A DNA stretch of 64,000 bases from Przewalskia tangutica. Lineage: Eukaryota; Streptophyta; Magnoliopsida; Solanales; Solanaceae. The notes under the pieces are model-generated. The model was given only the letters and a program-made list of their open reading frames with translations. It was not told the DNA's origin and ran no database searches. The stretch spans positions 60,489,789-60,553,788 of the forward strand of contig CM056728.1 of the NCBI GenBank assembly GCA_029844215.1. The letters are read 5' to 3'. The position numbers were made by a program, and so were the translations under genes. This document shows, piece after piece, positions 20,770 through 31,576 of this stretch. Each line of letters starts with the position of its first letter. Position 1 is the first letter of the stretch.

Positions 20770-22059
20770 TGTTGCGATATTTCTGTATGCTTACGCAAGT
20801 GTACGTATCGCTTAAGTAATATAGTCTGTAAGACTGAGTTATCGTTCACAGAAACTGGTTTGTCAAGTACCGAATATCTAATCTATAGTATCTATTTGGC
20901 TAACGTTCTTTTGTTTGGTTTATGAACTAAGAATTAAGATTTAAATAAAGTGCAGAAAATAAATTAAAGAATGATAATACTTCGGGTTTAAAGCAGTTAT
21001 GAAGGGAATTAGGGTTTTCAATCTCCTCAACTATCTACTCTTTCACTTGTTAATGCAATACTAATGATTCTTCTTCTTATTAAGATAGTAGGTTAACTAA
21101 TTTGTTCTATATTCTGGTTAGGACATATAGAAACTCGACCTTATGCAGAAACCTTATATATTTCTATGATAGATTTTACCACACAGAAGGATTAAGAACA
21201 ATAACCTTAAACACTATACAAGAATCGGAGTACTTTCATCCGCGATTATAACCTATGTCTAGATAACTACAACATATTCAAATCTCACCTTTCAGATTTT
21301 TGATTCGAAATCATATAAGTGATGACAATTAATGGTCAGTTAATTATCAAGCAATCAATACAATATTGAATAGATCTTAATAAAGCTGAAGAAGAAATCA
21401 ATAACTATGCATTAACTGTATGAAAGAGTTTCAAGCGATTCGACGGAAAACCCTAATAAAGAGATTAGCTCCTAGACATTATCATGCTAAGAACTAATAC
21501 AAAATCCAACATAAACTGAAATAAAAATAAGGGAAAGAAAAAGAACTTGAACAAGAGTCTCAAATTGTGTCTTGCCTCCTTTCTTCGCCTCCAAAGTATG
21601 ATGATGATATGAGAGGGTTTCAGGATTTTATATCTGAGAAAAAATGTGTTTCGGACCCTTTTACCCTTCTGAAATTCGGCCCAGAATTTGGAAATTCGGC
21701 GTCGCGGCCCGGCATTTTGGCATCACGGCGCTAAAAAATCAAAGGCTCTCTGGACTTCTGGCGTCGCGGTCCTGCATTTTGGCGTCGCGGCGCTTTGTGC
21801 CTGTAGAGCCCGTGCGGTTGACATTATATTTTTTTTGTTCGGATTTCGTCTGATTTCTTCTATTCTTCCCGGGACGTCTTTGGTTTCATTTCTTGGTCTT
21901 TTCTTGTGCAATTTCATCCTCAATAGCAGTATTTTCTCCTTTATGACCGTTGTGACTCAAAAGAAAGAAAAACAAACCTAATACTATACTAAACACAAAC
22001 GAAAAGAGGGAAATACTCACTAAAAAGGACTCAAAAGTATATATAAAATAGACTCAACA
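20770..22059 (-). repeat. 3' LTR of element F
   Basis: 1,290 bp. Colinear with 27169-28410, with scattered substitutions. It contains the GC module at 21699-21795, part of which is deleted in the other LTR, accounting for much of the 48-bp length difference. Confidence 0.92.
21699..21795. repeat. GC module in the 3' LTR of F
   Basis: ggcgtcgcggcccggcattt, then a spacer, then ggcgtcgcggtcctgcattt and ggcgtcgcggcgct. Read on the minus strand it has the core and spacer words of the module in the LTR of B. The right LTR retains a shortened form at 28097-28158. Confidence 0.7.
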
Positions 22060-22075
22060 AACACTCCCAAACTTA
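22060..22075 (-). other. Polypurine tract of element F
   Basis: On the minus strand aagtttgggagtgtt immediately precedes the 3' LTR. Element G has ggttatgtttgggggtt in the same place (37134-37150). Confidence 0.75.
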
Positions 22076-23217
22076 AACTTACCCGCCCTCGAGTAAAGCA
22101 CTAAACAAAAATAATAAAAAACAAAAAAACCAAAGAAAAGACTCTATGAAATGGATCAAGTAGCCATAACAATGCTATGAATGAAAACTAGGATAATATG
22201 TTGGAACATAGCATGAATTTTTAGCAATCTAGAATTTCAAATTAGATATTTCGCAAATTCAGTTAGATCATAATCACTGGAAATACAAATACCTAACATA
22301 TGCATGTCAATTTCATTCTGTCTTTCCCAAAATTCTATAGACCTGTTTACTTGTTATTCTCTACTAATCATAGACATACACATTAGAGATCTTCAGGACT
22401 TTCAAGGGTTGTAATGTAGGCTTAGGCAAGGGTAGATAAAAGTTGACATTCAGGACCTATTTTCTCCCCTCTTTTCTTTTGAGAGAATGAGACACATTAT
22501 CAATAACAAGCACCACAAACTTAGGCTTTAGCATATTTTTCATTGGGGTGCATCAAATTTTCATTCTCTTTTTATTGCTTTTTCAATACTTTTCATCCCA
22601 ATAATTTTCAATTATCACTTATGGCACAACCAGAGAATCATAGGGTGTCAAACAAAGATATTATTTAGGCTCAAAGAGGCTGACTAGTGATACAATTTAT
22701 GTCAGAGTATGTAATGAATGGTCAGAAGGGCTATCAAAGAATGTCTGAATCATTTTCCTAAACATGTATATCTTAACTATTTCACCTCAAATAACAAACA
22801 AACATATTTTTTAGACATTTTCAACCTTTCTTTCCATAATTGACAACACATAGGCTAAGCACAAATATCCAAATAATTAGATGTCATGAATTTTTGGCAT
22901 ATCCAACTTACGTACACAAATTTTTGCTTTTAATTCCATTACATTATCCCACTTTATCCACTCAATATCTTTAGCAACTACAACCTACATGATCCATAAA
23001 AAAATTGACTAACAAAACACATAAAACAAACGAAACACAACAAAAAGACTCAAACAAAATACAACACAAAATAAGATCCCCCAAACTTAATCGACACATT
23101 GTCCCCAATGTGTAAGGACTAAAATCAAGGGACAACTTACAGACACAAAACAACGGTCGTAACGGAGGTCTGGGAGGAGGTTCTTGAAATTTCATAGGCA
23201 TCAGACTCTCTGAACTT
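22076..23217 (-). other. 3' non-coding region of element F
   Basis: No recognisable protein in any frame. It is colinear with 37150-38280 of element G: both share cccgccctcgag, ctagaatttcaa, catatgcatgtcaatttcat or its variant, ttgtaatgtaggcttaggca and cacattgtccc, in the same order. A long 3' non-coding region is usual for Athila elements. Confidence 0.75.
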
Positions 23218-23219
23218 TT

Positions 23220-23319
23220 GGCGCCGCAACCCTGCAGGTTGGCGCCGCGACGCTGACGATGGGAAGTGTTCTCTGAAGTTCTGGCACCGCGGTCCTGCAT
23301 TCTGGCACCGCGACACTGT
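23220..23319. repeat. Internal copy of the GC module in element F
   Basis: ggcgccgcaaccctgcaggt, ggcgccgcgacgctg, ggcaccgcggtcctgcattc and ggcaccgcgacactg, with a ctctgaagttctgg spacer. G has its internal copy in the equivalent place (53403-53481). Confidence 0.65.
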
Positions 23320-23645
23320 GCCAAGTTTCTCCTTTTTTCAGCATTTTTGTCCCTTTTTCCACTTGGGGTCAGTCCCTGCTTTTATTTGTCATCCAAAAAC
23401 ACCAAACATATCATATCGTGAGACTGTTCAAGACAAAATAAAACAAACTAAAACAAAAATTGAAATAATATATTTAAAACATTGGGTTGCCTCCCAAGTA
23501 GCGCTGTCTTTAACGTCTTTTAGCCGAACGCAATTTTCTTACTAAATCAAGGGGGTAGAGTATTCCCTCTACATATCCATTTCAGCACAATTCTCTTCCT
23601 CCTTCTCCTTTTCTTCTTCACAGGGCTAAGGTCAGAAGAGTTCAT

Positions 23646-24557
23646 TCATTTTTCATCATTTGCTGGTTCAGAAGTCTTACCATCAAGTTCTTCACGCTGC
23701 TTTAATGTTACCCCACAAGCATCAGTACTTGTGAGACTTTTCTCAGAGATACCCTTATCAATTATCCCAATTGAAAAACATCTATCATTGACTTGAGGTT
23801 CAGTAGGTGGCTTGAAAACTTTGAATATCATCTCCTCATCTTGGACTCGGAGCTTTAACTCTCCTTTCTCAACATCAATCAGTGCCCTCCCTTTGGCTAG
23901 AAATGGTCTCCTAAGGATGAGGGGCATATTTACATCTTCTTCCATGTCTAGGATGAGAAAATCAGCAGAAAAGATGAACTTACCCACTTTCACTAGCACA
24001 TCTTCGATTATACCATGTGGATACTTTATTGAGCGATCTGCTAGTTGCAAGATCACTATCGTAGGCTTAGATTCGCCTACTCCAAGCCTTCTAAACACAG
24101 ATAGGGGCATAAGGTTGACACTTGCCCCCAAATCACATAGGGTCTGCTTGCATGTCACCTTCCATATAGTGCAAGGTAAGGTGAAACTTCCTAAATCTTT
24201 CAACTTCGGAGAAAGTTTCTTTTGCAGGATAGCACTGCACTCATCTATCAGCACCACTGTCTCATAGTCTTCCAGCTTCCTCTTTTTAAAGAGGATATCC
24301 TTCATGAATTTGACATATGCTGACATTTGCTCTAAAGCTTCAATGAACGGGATGTTGATGTGCAGCTTTTTGAAGACCTCCAAAAACTTGGAAAATTGTT
24401 TGTCTATGGTCTTCTTCTGTAGTTTTTGAGGGTAAGAAATTATGTCTGTATATTCCCTCATGACTGCTAGTGAAGCCTTCTCTAAAATAGGGCGGTCATC
24501 AGTAACCCCCTCTTTCTCTGCATCAACTGTCTCTGTCAGCTCATCTTTCTTCTTCAC
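23646..24557 (-). pseudogene. pol: Protease region of element F
   Basis: A 303-codon open frame, not disrupted. The first half is charged linker (YTDIISYPQKLQKKTIDKQF, then KFLEVFKKLHINIPFIEALEQM). The retropepsin domain begins at CDLGASVNLMPLSVFRRLGVGE, the Athila form of the active-site D-(S/T)-G with Leu and Ala, followed by LQLADRSIKYPHGIIEDVLVKV, FSADFLILDMEED and PLILRRPFLAKGRALIDVEKGE. In Athila elements this is part of a gag-pol polyprotein; here the frame ends soon after protease and RT never follows. The upstream gag frame is broken, so I class it as a pseudogene although this stretch itself is open. Confidence 0.88.
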
Positions 24558-25253
24558 CTGTGGTTGGGCTGCAACCTACTCTAACTGTGTACCGCTCCTC
24601 AAACTGATTGCCTGGAACTGTTCTCTTGGGTTTACCACATTATTGCTGGGAAGATTCCATTGCTCTCTATTGTTCAGCATGTTCGCCAGTTGTCCTACAT
24701 GTGTCTCTAAATTCCTGATCGATGACCTAGTCTCTGTCATGAACTGGGTCTGAGAATTGGTCATTTGTGTTCAGGAGTTGGCGAGTCACCGATCGCTTTA
24801 TTTCTCTTATTTCATCCGCTTTCGCTGTGCCGCACTGGCCGCCGCTGGATCTGTCCCTGAGGCTGTTGATATTGCTCCTAAAACTAAGGCTGCTGTCCTT
24901 GGTCATTCCTCCATGAAAAGTTGGGGTGATTTCTCCACCCCTGATTATAAGTGTTGGAGTATGTATTGTTGTAGGGCCTCTGAAAATTACCAACTGCCTG
25001 AACCTGCTCTATAGGCACATTGTTTGGATCCACTGTTGTGCACCTATCAAAAGTATGGGACCCCCACAAATCTCATAGCTCACTGGTGTCTGAACAACTT
25101 TAACAGACATGGTACTCTGCTACAACTGCTTTGTCAAAGTGGCAACCTGGGCAGTCAATGCAGTGATATCATCCAACTCATAGACCCCAACCACTTTCCT
25201 GTTGTTCATTGCTCTCTCATCTGACCACTGATGGTTGTTGGTGGCCATATCTT

Positions 25254-26294
25254 TGTCACGACCCGACCCGACCCAACGGTCGCGACCCGACGTCCTAATT
25301 GGACACCATTACTGACTTATCACACTTAATTCAATCGACGCCAAGATCAATAAAAAAAATCCGGCAGCATAACGATGCATCTATAACATATGCCCACAAA
25401 TGGGTCGGGATATGTTATGTGATACACCGAGTCCCACAAATAGGTCGGAATACGTTATGTGATACACCGAGTCCCACAAATAGGTCGGAATACGTTATGT
25501 GATACACCGAGTCCCACAAATGGGTCGGGATATGTTATGTGATACACCGAGTCCCACAAATGGGCCGATATACGTTATGTGATACACCGAGACCACAAAT
25601 GGGCCGAGATAGGTTATGTGTAAAAAGACACCGAGTCCCAAAATGGGCCGGGATACGTTGTGTAAACAATTATATGGTCAGACACTCATGATTTTGATAT
25701 GACTCACATATTTTAAAAGGTACGGTTGGCTCTCTGTTTTAAAAGGTACAGTTGGCTCTTATTTTATATGGCACAGTTGGATCGGGTATAAGGTTTTCAT
25801 ACTTGTCCCTGTCATATTTTGTACAGTTATGATCTTATTTGTTGTACTTCATGTTTACATACTTGGTACCTTGTTGTACTGACCCCCTTCGGGGGGCTGT
25901 GTTCATGCCCGCAGGTATTAGGTACTCAGTTGGGTGATCCGCGAGCTTAGAATCTCAACTCAGCTTTTAGTGAGGTAGCTCCATTATTCCGGAGTTTGCC
26001 ATGTTGGTATGGAGTTGTATTATGGTTTTATGTACATTCATGGGTATGGCGGGGCTTTGTCCCGTCACATTTATGTGTCCAAACTCCTAGAGGTCTGTAT
26101 TCATATGTGGGCTGGACTTATGTACAGATGTGGTTCCCTTTTTGGGTGTTATATATGTGATGGCAGCCTTGCCGGCTTTGCCTTTGTTTTTAAAAAATGA
26201 GTGTTATTTAGCTTCCGCAGGTTACTTGTGTTGTATGAGTAGAAGGGTGCCCAGGTAGGGCATCAGTCGCGGGCCCGGGGTTTGGGTCGTGACA
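25254..26294 (+). mobile_element. Solo LTR with 11-bp terminal inverted repeats inside gag of F
   Basis: 1,041 bp, from TGTCACGACCC to GGGTCGTGACA. The insertion is between the LLED and MA codons of gag; comparison with the intact order in G shows atctt/gtctt to be a 5-bp target duplication with one change. The 3' part carries the hairpin chain of the Tekay-like LTRs (25886-26069: gacccccttcggggg, agctccattattccggag, atggcggggctttgtcccgt), so it is a solo LTR of a related family whose 5' end happens to mirror the 3' end. Internal 40-bp repeats lie at 25390-25660. Confidence 0.8.
25390..25660. repeat. Minisatellite of about 40-bp units in the solo LTR
   Basis: Six to seven copies of a unit combining cccacaaatgggtcggga, tacgttatgtgatacacc and gagt. 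Two adjacent copies are identical over the full unit, and the last copies are degenerate. Confidence 0.85.
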
Positions 26295-27144
26295 GTCTTC
26301 TAATAAATCATGTGCCTCATTGACACCTTTGCTCATGAAGGTTCCTCATGCTGCAGCATTAATAATGGTACAAGTAGTACCACATAGCCCATTATAAAAT
26401 ATGTGGACTAACATCCACTTCTCAATCTCATGATGCGTGCACTTCCTCTGCAAGTCTTTGAACTGCTCCCATGCATCATATAATAATTCTCCCTCCGTAT
26501 GATAAAAATTATTAAGCTCACCTCTAAGCCTTGCTGCTTTGGATGAAGGGAAGAATTTGGCAAGAAACTTCTGGATCAAGTATTGTCATGTGGTAATGGA
26601 GTTCTCATGTTGGGAGTTCAACCAACTCTTTGCTCTATCCCTGAATGAGAATGGGAAGAGTCTCAACCGAATGACATCATCAGTAACACCATTGTACTTA
26701 AAAGTTGCACACAGCTCCAGAAAATTTGCTAGATGCATATGAGGATCTTCAGATGGTAATCCCCCAAACTGAACTGAGCCTTGAACTATGTGCAAGATTG
26801 CTGGTTTGATTTCAAAATTATTAGCTTTAACCGCTGGAAGTCTGTACCCCTGTAATTGTAGGCAATACATAGTCCCTTAAGCTCATCTCTGCAGGATGCG
26901 GGACTTGTCATATCACAGCCGGTAACTCATCATTCACCATATTCCGATTCTGTTGATCTTCCATTAATAAGGAATTAGAAATTCTCTTATCTTTCCTGTT
27001 CTATCTGCACAATCTTTCAATTTCAGGGTTCAAAGGGATAGGAGTGTCTGCTCCTCTCCTACTTCGCATAAACGAATTTCCTGAAATTGATCAAAATCAA
27101 AATTAGAAATAAGATTAGCTAATTCGATATTGATAGTACGCCAG

Positions 27145-27162
27145 TCCCCGGCAACGGCGCCA
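27145..27162 (-). other. Primer-binding site of element F
   Basis: Minus strand TGGCGCCGTTGCCGGGGA, six bases from the 5' LTR (27169-28410). This is the tRNA-Asp-type PBS known for Athila and related lineages. Confidence 0.85.
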
Positions 27163-27168
27163 AAAACT

Positions 27169-28410
27169 TGTTGCAATATTTCTGTATGCTTACGCAAGTG
27201 TACGTATCACTTAAGTAATATAGTATGTAAGACCGAGTTATCATCCACATAGACTGGTTTGTCAAGTACCGAATATCTAATCTATGGTATCTATTTGGCT
27301 AAGGTTCTTTTGTTTGGTTTATGAACTAAGAATTAAGATTTAAACAAAGTGCAGAAAATAAACTAAAGAATGATAATACTTCGGGTTTAAAGCAGTTATG
27401 AAGGGAATTAGGGTTTCCAATCTCCTCAACTATCCACTCTTTCACTTGTTAATGCAATATTAATGATTCTTCTTCTTATTAAGATAGCAGGTTAACTAAT
27501 TTGTTGTATATTCTGGTTAGGATATATAGAAACTCGACCTTATGCAAAAATCTTATATATTTCTATGATAGATTTTACCACACAGAAGGATTAAGAACAA
27601 TAACCTTAAACACTACACAAGTATCGAGGTACTTTCATCCGCCATTTTAACCTATGTCTAGACAACTATAACATATTCAAATCTCACCTTTCAGACTTTT
27701 GATTCGAAATCATATAAGTGATGACAATTAATGACCAGTTAATTATCAAACAATCAATACAATATTGAATAGATCTTAATAAAACTGAAGAAGAAATCAA
27801 TAATTATCCATTAACTGTATGAAAGAGTTTCAAGCGATTCGACGGAAAACTCTAATAAAGAGATTAACTCCTAGATATTGTCATGCTAAGAACTAATACA
27901 AAATCTAACATAAATTGAAATAAAAATAAGAGAAAGAAAAAGAACTTGAACAAGAGTCTCCAATTGTGTCTTGCCTCATTTCTTCGCCTCCAAAGTATGA
28001 TGATGATATGAGAGGGTTTCGGGGTTTTATATTTGAGAAAAACTGCGTTTCAGACCCTTTTACCCTTCTGAAATTCGGCCCAGAATCTGGAAATCCCGCG
28101 TCGGCGCCGTGGCGTTAAAAAATCAGAGGCTCTCTGGACTTCTGGCACCGCAGCGCTTTATGCCTGTAGACCCCGTGCGATTGAGAATATTTTTTTTTAT
28201 CCGGATTTTGTCTGATTTCTTCTATTCTTCCCGGGACTTCTTTGACTTCATTTCTTGTGCAATTTCATTCTCAATAACAGTGTTTTCTCCTTTATGACCG
28301 CTGTGACTCAAAAGAAAGAAAAACAAACCTAATATTATACTAAACGCAAATGAAAAAGGAAAAATACTCACTAAAAAAGACTCAAAAGTGTATATAAAAT
28401 AGACTCAACA
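27169..28410 (-). repeat. 5' LTR of element F
   Basis: 1,242 bp. A minus-strand TATA-like aatataaaacccc maps to about 28021-28035, followed in the sense direction by the candidate R region. It retains a truncated GC module at 28097-28158. Confidence 0.9.
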
Positions 28411-28415
28411 GTTAG

Positions 28416-29835
28416 TGACTATGAAAACCATAATTAGAAGAGTATGCCTTTTATGTATTCGTTGAATTGTTCGAGTGAGTCGACTTAGTTTGTTGATCTT
28501 ATTTTGATCCAAACCCTCTATATTATGTAGATGATCACTCCTAAAGCATTCGAGTGTTCGTGAGTCATTGGTAACTAAGCGACTCATGTATGTAAGGTTA
28601 TTCCCTCCTTTCACAAGCATGGCATCCAAAATATTTACTATTTTTAAAAAGAAACTCCAAAGAATTAGTATATTCATATGTCAATCATCCCTTGTCGGGA
28701 GTAGTTCCGTTGCTATTATGACATTCCTTGTTTATTATTGGTTGCCCAGTCAAGACCATACTCTTTCCTGACGGAATCTCTCAAGTCATAGTCTTGTATA
28801 CCGATAGTTGTCATTGAAAAGCATAAGAAAAGATCGAACCAAAGTTAAGGACTGAAAGTCATGATTACCTTCGAAGTAGAGTCCTATTCACATGTTGTTA
28901 TCGTTCATTGAGCATACTTTTCATTTCGTTATTATATTTTGTGTATCTTGGTTGTCTATGAACATTATAGACCTCAAAAGAAAGGTCTCAAAGAGTTAAT
29001 CATCGAGTCGACCAAGAGTCGTATCAAAGCAAAATCAAAGAGTTATGAGTCTCAAAGAGGCCAAATGCCATGATTATTACAACACAGTATCCACATTGTG
29101 AATTCAGTTTCCGTGAAGTCCTTCCATATCTGACATCTGTTGCTTAAAAAAATAAGACTAAAGAAAGAATTAGATTAAAAGAAATGGGTCACTTGTGACA
29201 CCATTATTGCCCAGACTCCATGGTGGGCTCCAAACTGTTTACCCGCAAATCGGTACAGTTGAATTTGTACACGTAAGTCTCAAGTGACTAATTTAGCAGA
29301 TTAGTCAGCAAATAATTCTTATAATATACAAGAAAGGTTAGAATATAATTAGTCTGAGCCTAGAAAAAGCTTCGTGCTAAGTCTTATGGGCTTGATGTTG
29401 TCAATAGTACAAGAACACAATATTAAAAAAAGAATTTGTGAAAATTATAAGAGCAATGAAAGGTGTTGTATATCTTGAATATGATGCCCTTATAATGAGT
29501 TAATTGGTTATATTTATACTAGGACTTACGGGTAATAATTAGACAATTAGTATATTCTTAATGCCTTAAATGCTCTCTTGGAAGATGTGAAGTCTAAGTA
29601 AATAATGACAATGCTCTCTTGGAAGATGTGAAGCCATGTAAATAATGGCTACTCGTTAGGATACGAATCAACCCCCCAATCCTTCTGCCCTGAGGTACGT
29701 GTGGCTCCTTGGTGCCTCCGGTGTTAAACAAGTGCTACCGGATAGACTGACAACTGACTTGGATATGACTCACCTCTTTCTTCCACGTGTCACGACATAA
29801 TTCACCCACCTGTATAATATGAATTTTGCCCTATA
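28416..29835. other. Sequence after element F, no gene seen
   Basis: AT-rich sequence without domain-bearing ORFs. The first part should be the continuation of LTR E, because the duplication gttag joins them, but I cannot find an LTR end. Around 29190-29290 there is a distinctive stretch (gacaccattattgcccagac, acccgcaaatcggtacagtt) that I cannot assign. A 41-bp tandem pair is at 29570-29650. Confidence 0.4.
29570..29650. repeat. Two-copy 41-bp tandem repeat
   Basis: The words atgctctcttggaagatgtg and aagt..aagtaaataatg recur with a 41-bp period. Probably a replication-slippage duplication. Confidence 0.8.
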
Positions 29836-30179
29836 CAATCATATTTATCCCACTCCATTAAATCCCTATATTCCACCTTAATTAAATCTACTCACCCACT
29901 ATATCCCTCTATTTTAAGAGCTACTTCATCAATGTCCACATCTGCAGCTACCTGATGTCGCAAGAAGACATTTGCACTTTGTTAAAAGAAAGATTCATTC
30001 AACCAAATAGATAAACTAGGTAGAATTCCTTCAGATTTCAGAAGCATATTCCTTATCGAAATTCATCTACAAGATATAATCCAATTTAAAGACATCAGTT
30101 GCACAAATGAAGACGTGCGTTTATAATGTTTGCCTCGAGACATTGGAGAAAAAATATTCTTGTATCGAATTCAAAAGCA

Positions 30180-30429
30180 CTTGGCCTATTGGTCAAGGAT
30201 GCTAGGGTATCCAAAGGGGTGGTGTGGGTGAGCTTGGGGCCAATGTCTCAAATTCGAATCCCCCAGTGTTACAACTGACCTACCTTCACCTATTTGGGGA
30301 GTCTATCACACATGACTTGCCTAGTGTGGTTAATCTGGATGACGTGATTTGCAGGCTACGCGTCAGTTCGGGGTTTATCCAAAACGCACCTACGGATAGC
30401 GACTGCGGGTTCCCTTGTCACAAAAAAAA
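30180..30429 (+). mobile_element. Diverged tRNA-derived SINE
   Basis: An A-box-like stretch (ttggcctattggtcaagg) and a B-box-like aattcgaatcccc lie 75 bp apart. The body shares atgacttgcctagtgtggtt, gtgatttgcaggctac and gcgtcagttcggggtttatc with the SINEs at 30688 and 59572, and it ends in tgtcac followed by an A run. More mutated than the other two. Confidence 0.75.
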
Positions 30430-30687
30430 TTTGATGAATATAAAGGATGTAGAGTATTCTGAAAAGTCAAACATATGATACCAAGTCCCCCTTGTCCTAA
30501 CTCCTAAGCCACTTTTTATTTTTATTTTTGAGTAGCTGCTTTTAAACATTAACAAATTGAATTTGGAAGAATGCAATTCTAGGTTGAACAAACTATTTTT
30601 AAAAATTGCGTGCCATCAAATGCAAGGTGACAAATACTTTACCTATAAAACAAGTGAGACTAAAGTTCAACTACAGATTAGCATAAC

Positions 30688-30907
30688 CCGCAAGGGTAGC
30701 CAAGTTGGTGTAGCAGTAGAGCGCGGGACCGCAAGGTCACGAGTTCGATCCCCTGCATAAACCTTCTTGGTTGAGCCTGTCACACATGGCTTGCCAAGTG
30801 TGGTTTACATGGCTGACGTGGTTTGCAGGCTACTGCGTCAGTCCGGGGTTTACCCTGTGCGCACTCGAAAGAGTAGCGGCTGCGGGTTCCTTCGTCAACA
30901 AAAAAAA
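30688..30907 (+). mobile_element. tRNA-derived SINE with intact target duplication
   Basis: An internal RNA polymerase III promoter is visible: A box in ttggtgtagcagtagagcgc and B box gagttcgatcc. It ends in an A-rich tail. The perfect 17-bp duplication ctacagattagcataac flanks it at 30671-30687 and 30908-30924. It closely matches the minus-strand copy at 59572-59782, so this is one family. It needs LINE enzymes in trans. Consistent with the SolS SINE groups of Solanaceae, but I cannot name the exact family. Confidence 0.9.
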
Positions 30908-31264
30908 CTACAGATTAGCATAACATTGACACTACTATTTAGATTAAGTAATAAAAATAATTGCATTCTTTATAGTGAAATAAGACATCAGAATCATAAC
31001 GTTCGAGTACAATCACCAAAGCCCATCCCCTTCAGCAAACACATCACATATTTGAATCACCAAATTGGTTTATTAAGGAGGGTGAGTACATTTAATTAAG
31101 CTGGGATATGGGGATTTAATGTAGGGATAAATATGATATTTTTAGAGTAGAAGGGCAAATATGATTCTAAAGTAGGATGACAAGGGCAAATATATTGAAA
31201 AAGTATAATAAAGGGCAAATATATCTGATTTGTGAGAGTATAAGGGCAAATCTGACCCTTTTTC

Positions 31265-31576
31265 ACTTAAAATTTATAGGGCATGTTATAAAATGAAGCT
31301 AAAAGTAATTAAAGTAGATAAGAAATATAGAGAGCAAAATATGAGAGTTTTCTTATTTCTTCCAAGTATTTCTCAAGTGTGTACGACATAATTTTCAATG
31401 CATCTATATATAGAGCTACATTGAGGAACATCAAATGGTGTAATGCATATGGAATTAACCATTGAGATTATGGGGAAAGGTTATGGAGGTGGCGTAATTA
31501 CAACCATAATGGCGAGGAGTAGTGTAGTATTAACTACATCATGAAAAAAGTAGTGGGAACTATATTTGAGTAGTGG
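31265..31576. other. No feature recognised
   Basis: AT-rich, no ORF with recognisable content and no repeat found by eye. Confidence 0.4.

Larger units (their letters stand above)
24560..26880 (-). pseudogene. gag: Gag of element F, split by a solo LTR
   Basis: Minus-strand pieces match the gag of element G. At 26870-26586: LPAVKANNFEIKPAILHIVQ, SVQFGGLPSEDPHMHLANFL and RLRLFPFSFRDRAKSWL. At 26579-26346: FLAKFFPSSKAARLRGELNN, YDAWEQFKDLQRKC and MLVHIFYNGL. After the solo LTR, 25250 to 24600 has the C-terminal part with WRNHPNFSWRNDQGQQP. Premature stops occur near 26580 and 26345 and frames change in the C-terminal part. The product would have been the capsid-like polyprotein. Confidence 0.87.
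20770..28410 (-). mobile_element. Element F: Athila-like Ty3/gypsy with gag and protease only
   Basis: LTRs 20770-22059 and 27169-28410, both TGTTGC...CAACA, flanked by the perfect duplication gttag (20765-20769, 28411-28415). Orientation is minus: the tRNA-Asp-type PBS abuts the right LTR and the polypurine tract the left. Gag (26880 to 24560) and protease (24557 to 23646) have Athila-lineage motifs. No RT, RNase H or integrase is present. A solo LTR (25254-26294) splits gag. Confidence 0.93.
29836..31140. mobile_element. Long imperfect inverted repeat bracketing two SINEs
   Basis: Left arm 29836-29897 (atcatatttatccc, ccttaattaaatctactcac) is matched in reverse complement by 31081-31140, about 60 bp with few mismatches. 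Similarity seems to extend outward through tttgccct words to about 29815 and 31160, and the right side continues with four agggcaaat words to about 31262. Such AT-rich ends with gggcaaat and gacccttttt resemble Solanaceae MITE-like DNA elements. No transposase is present; two SINEs lie between the arms. The true termini are not resolved. Confidence 0.45.

Noticed and set aside
25390..25660. Regular direct repeats that look CRISPR-like
   Set aside because: The units abut with no unique spacers, lie inside an LTR, and the genome is a plant.
30688..30760. Possible tRNA gene (A and B boxes)
   Set aside because: The rest is a SINE with an A tail and 17-bp target duplication, and no cloverleaf can be completed.
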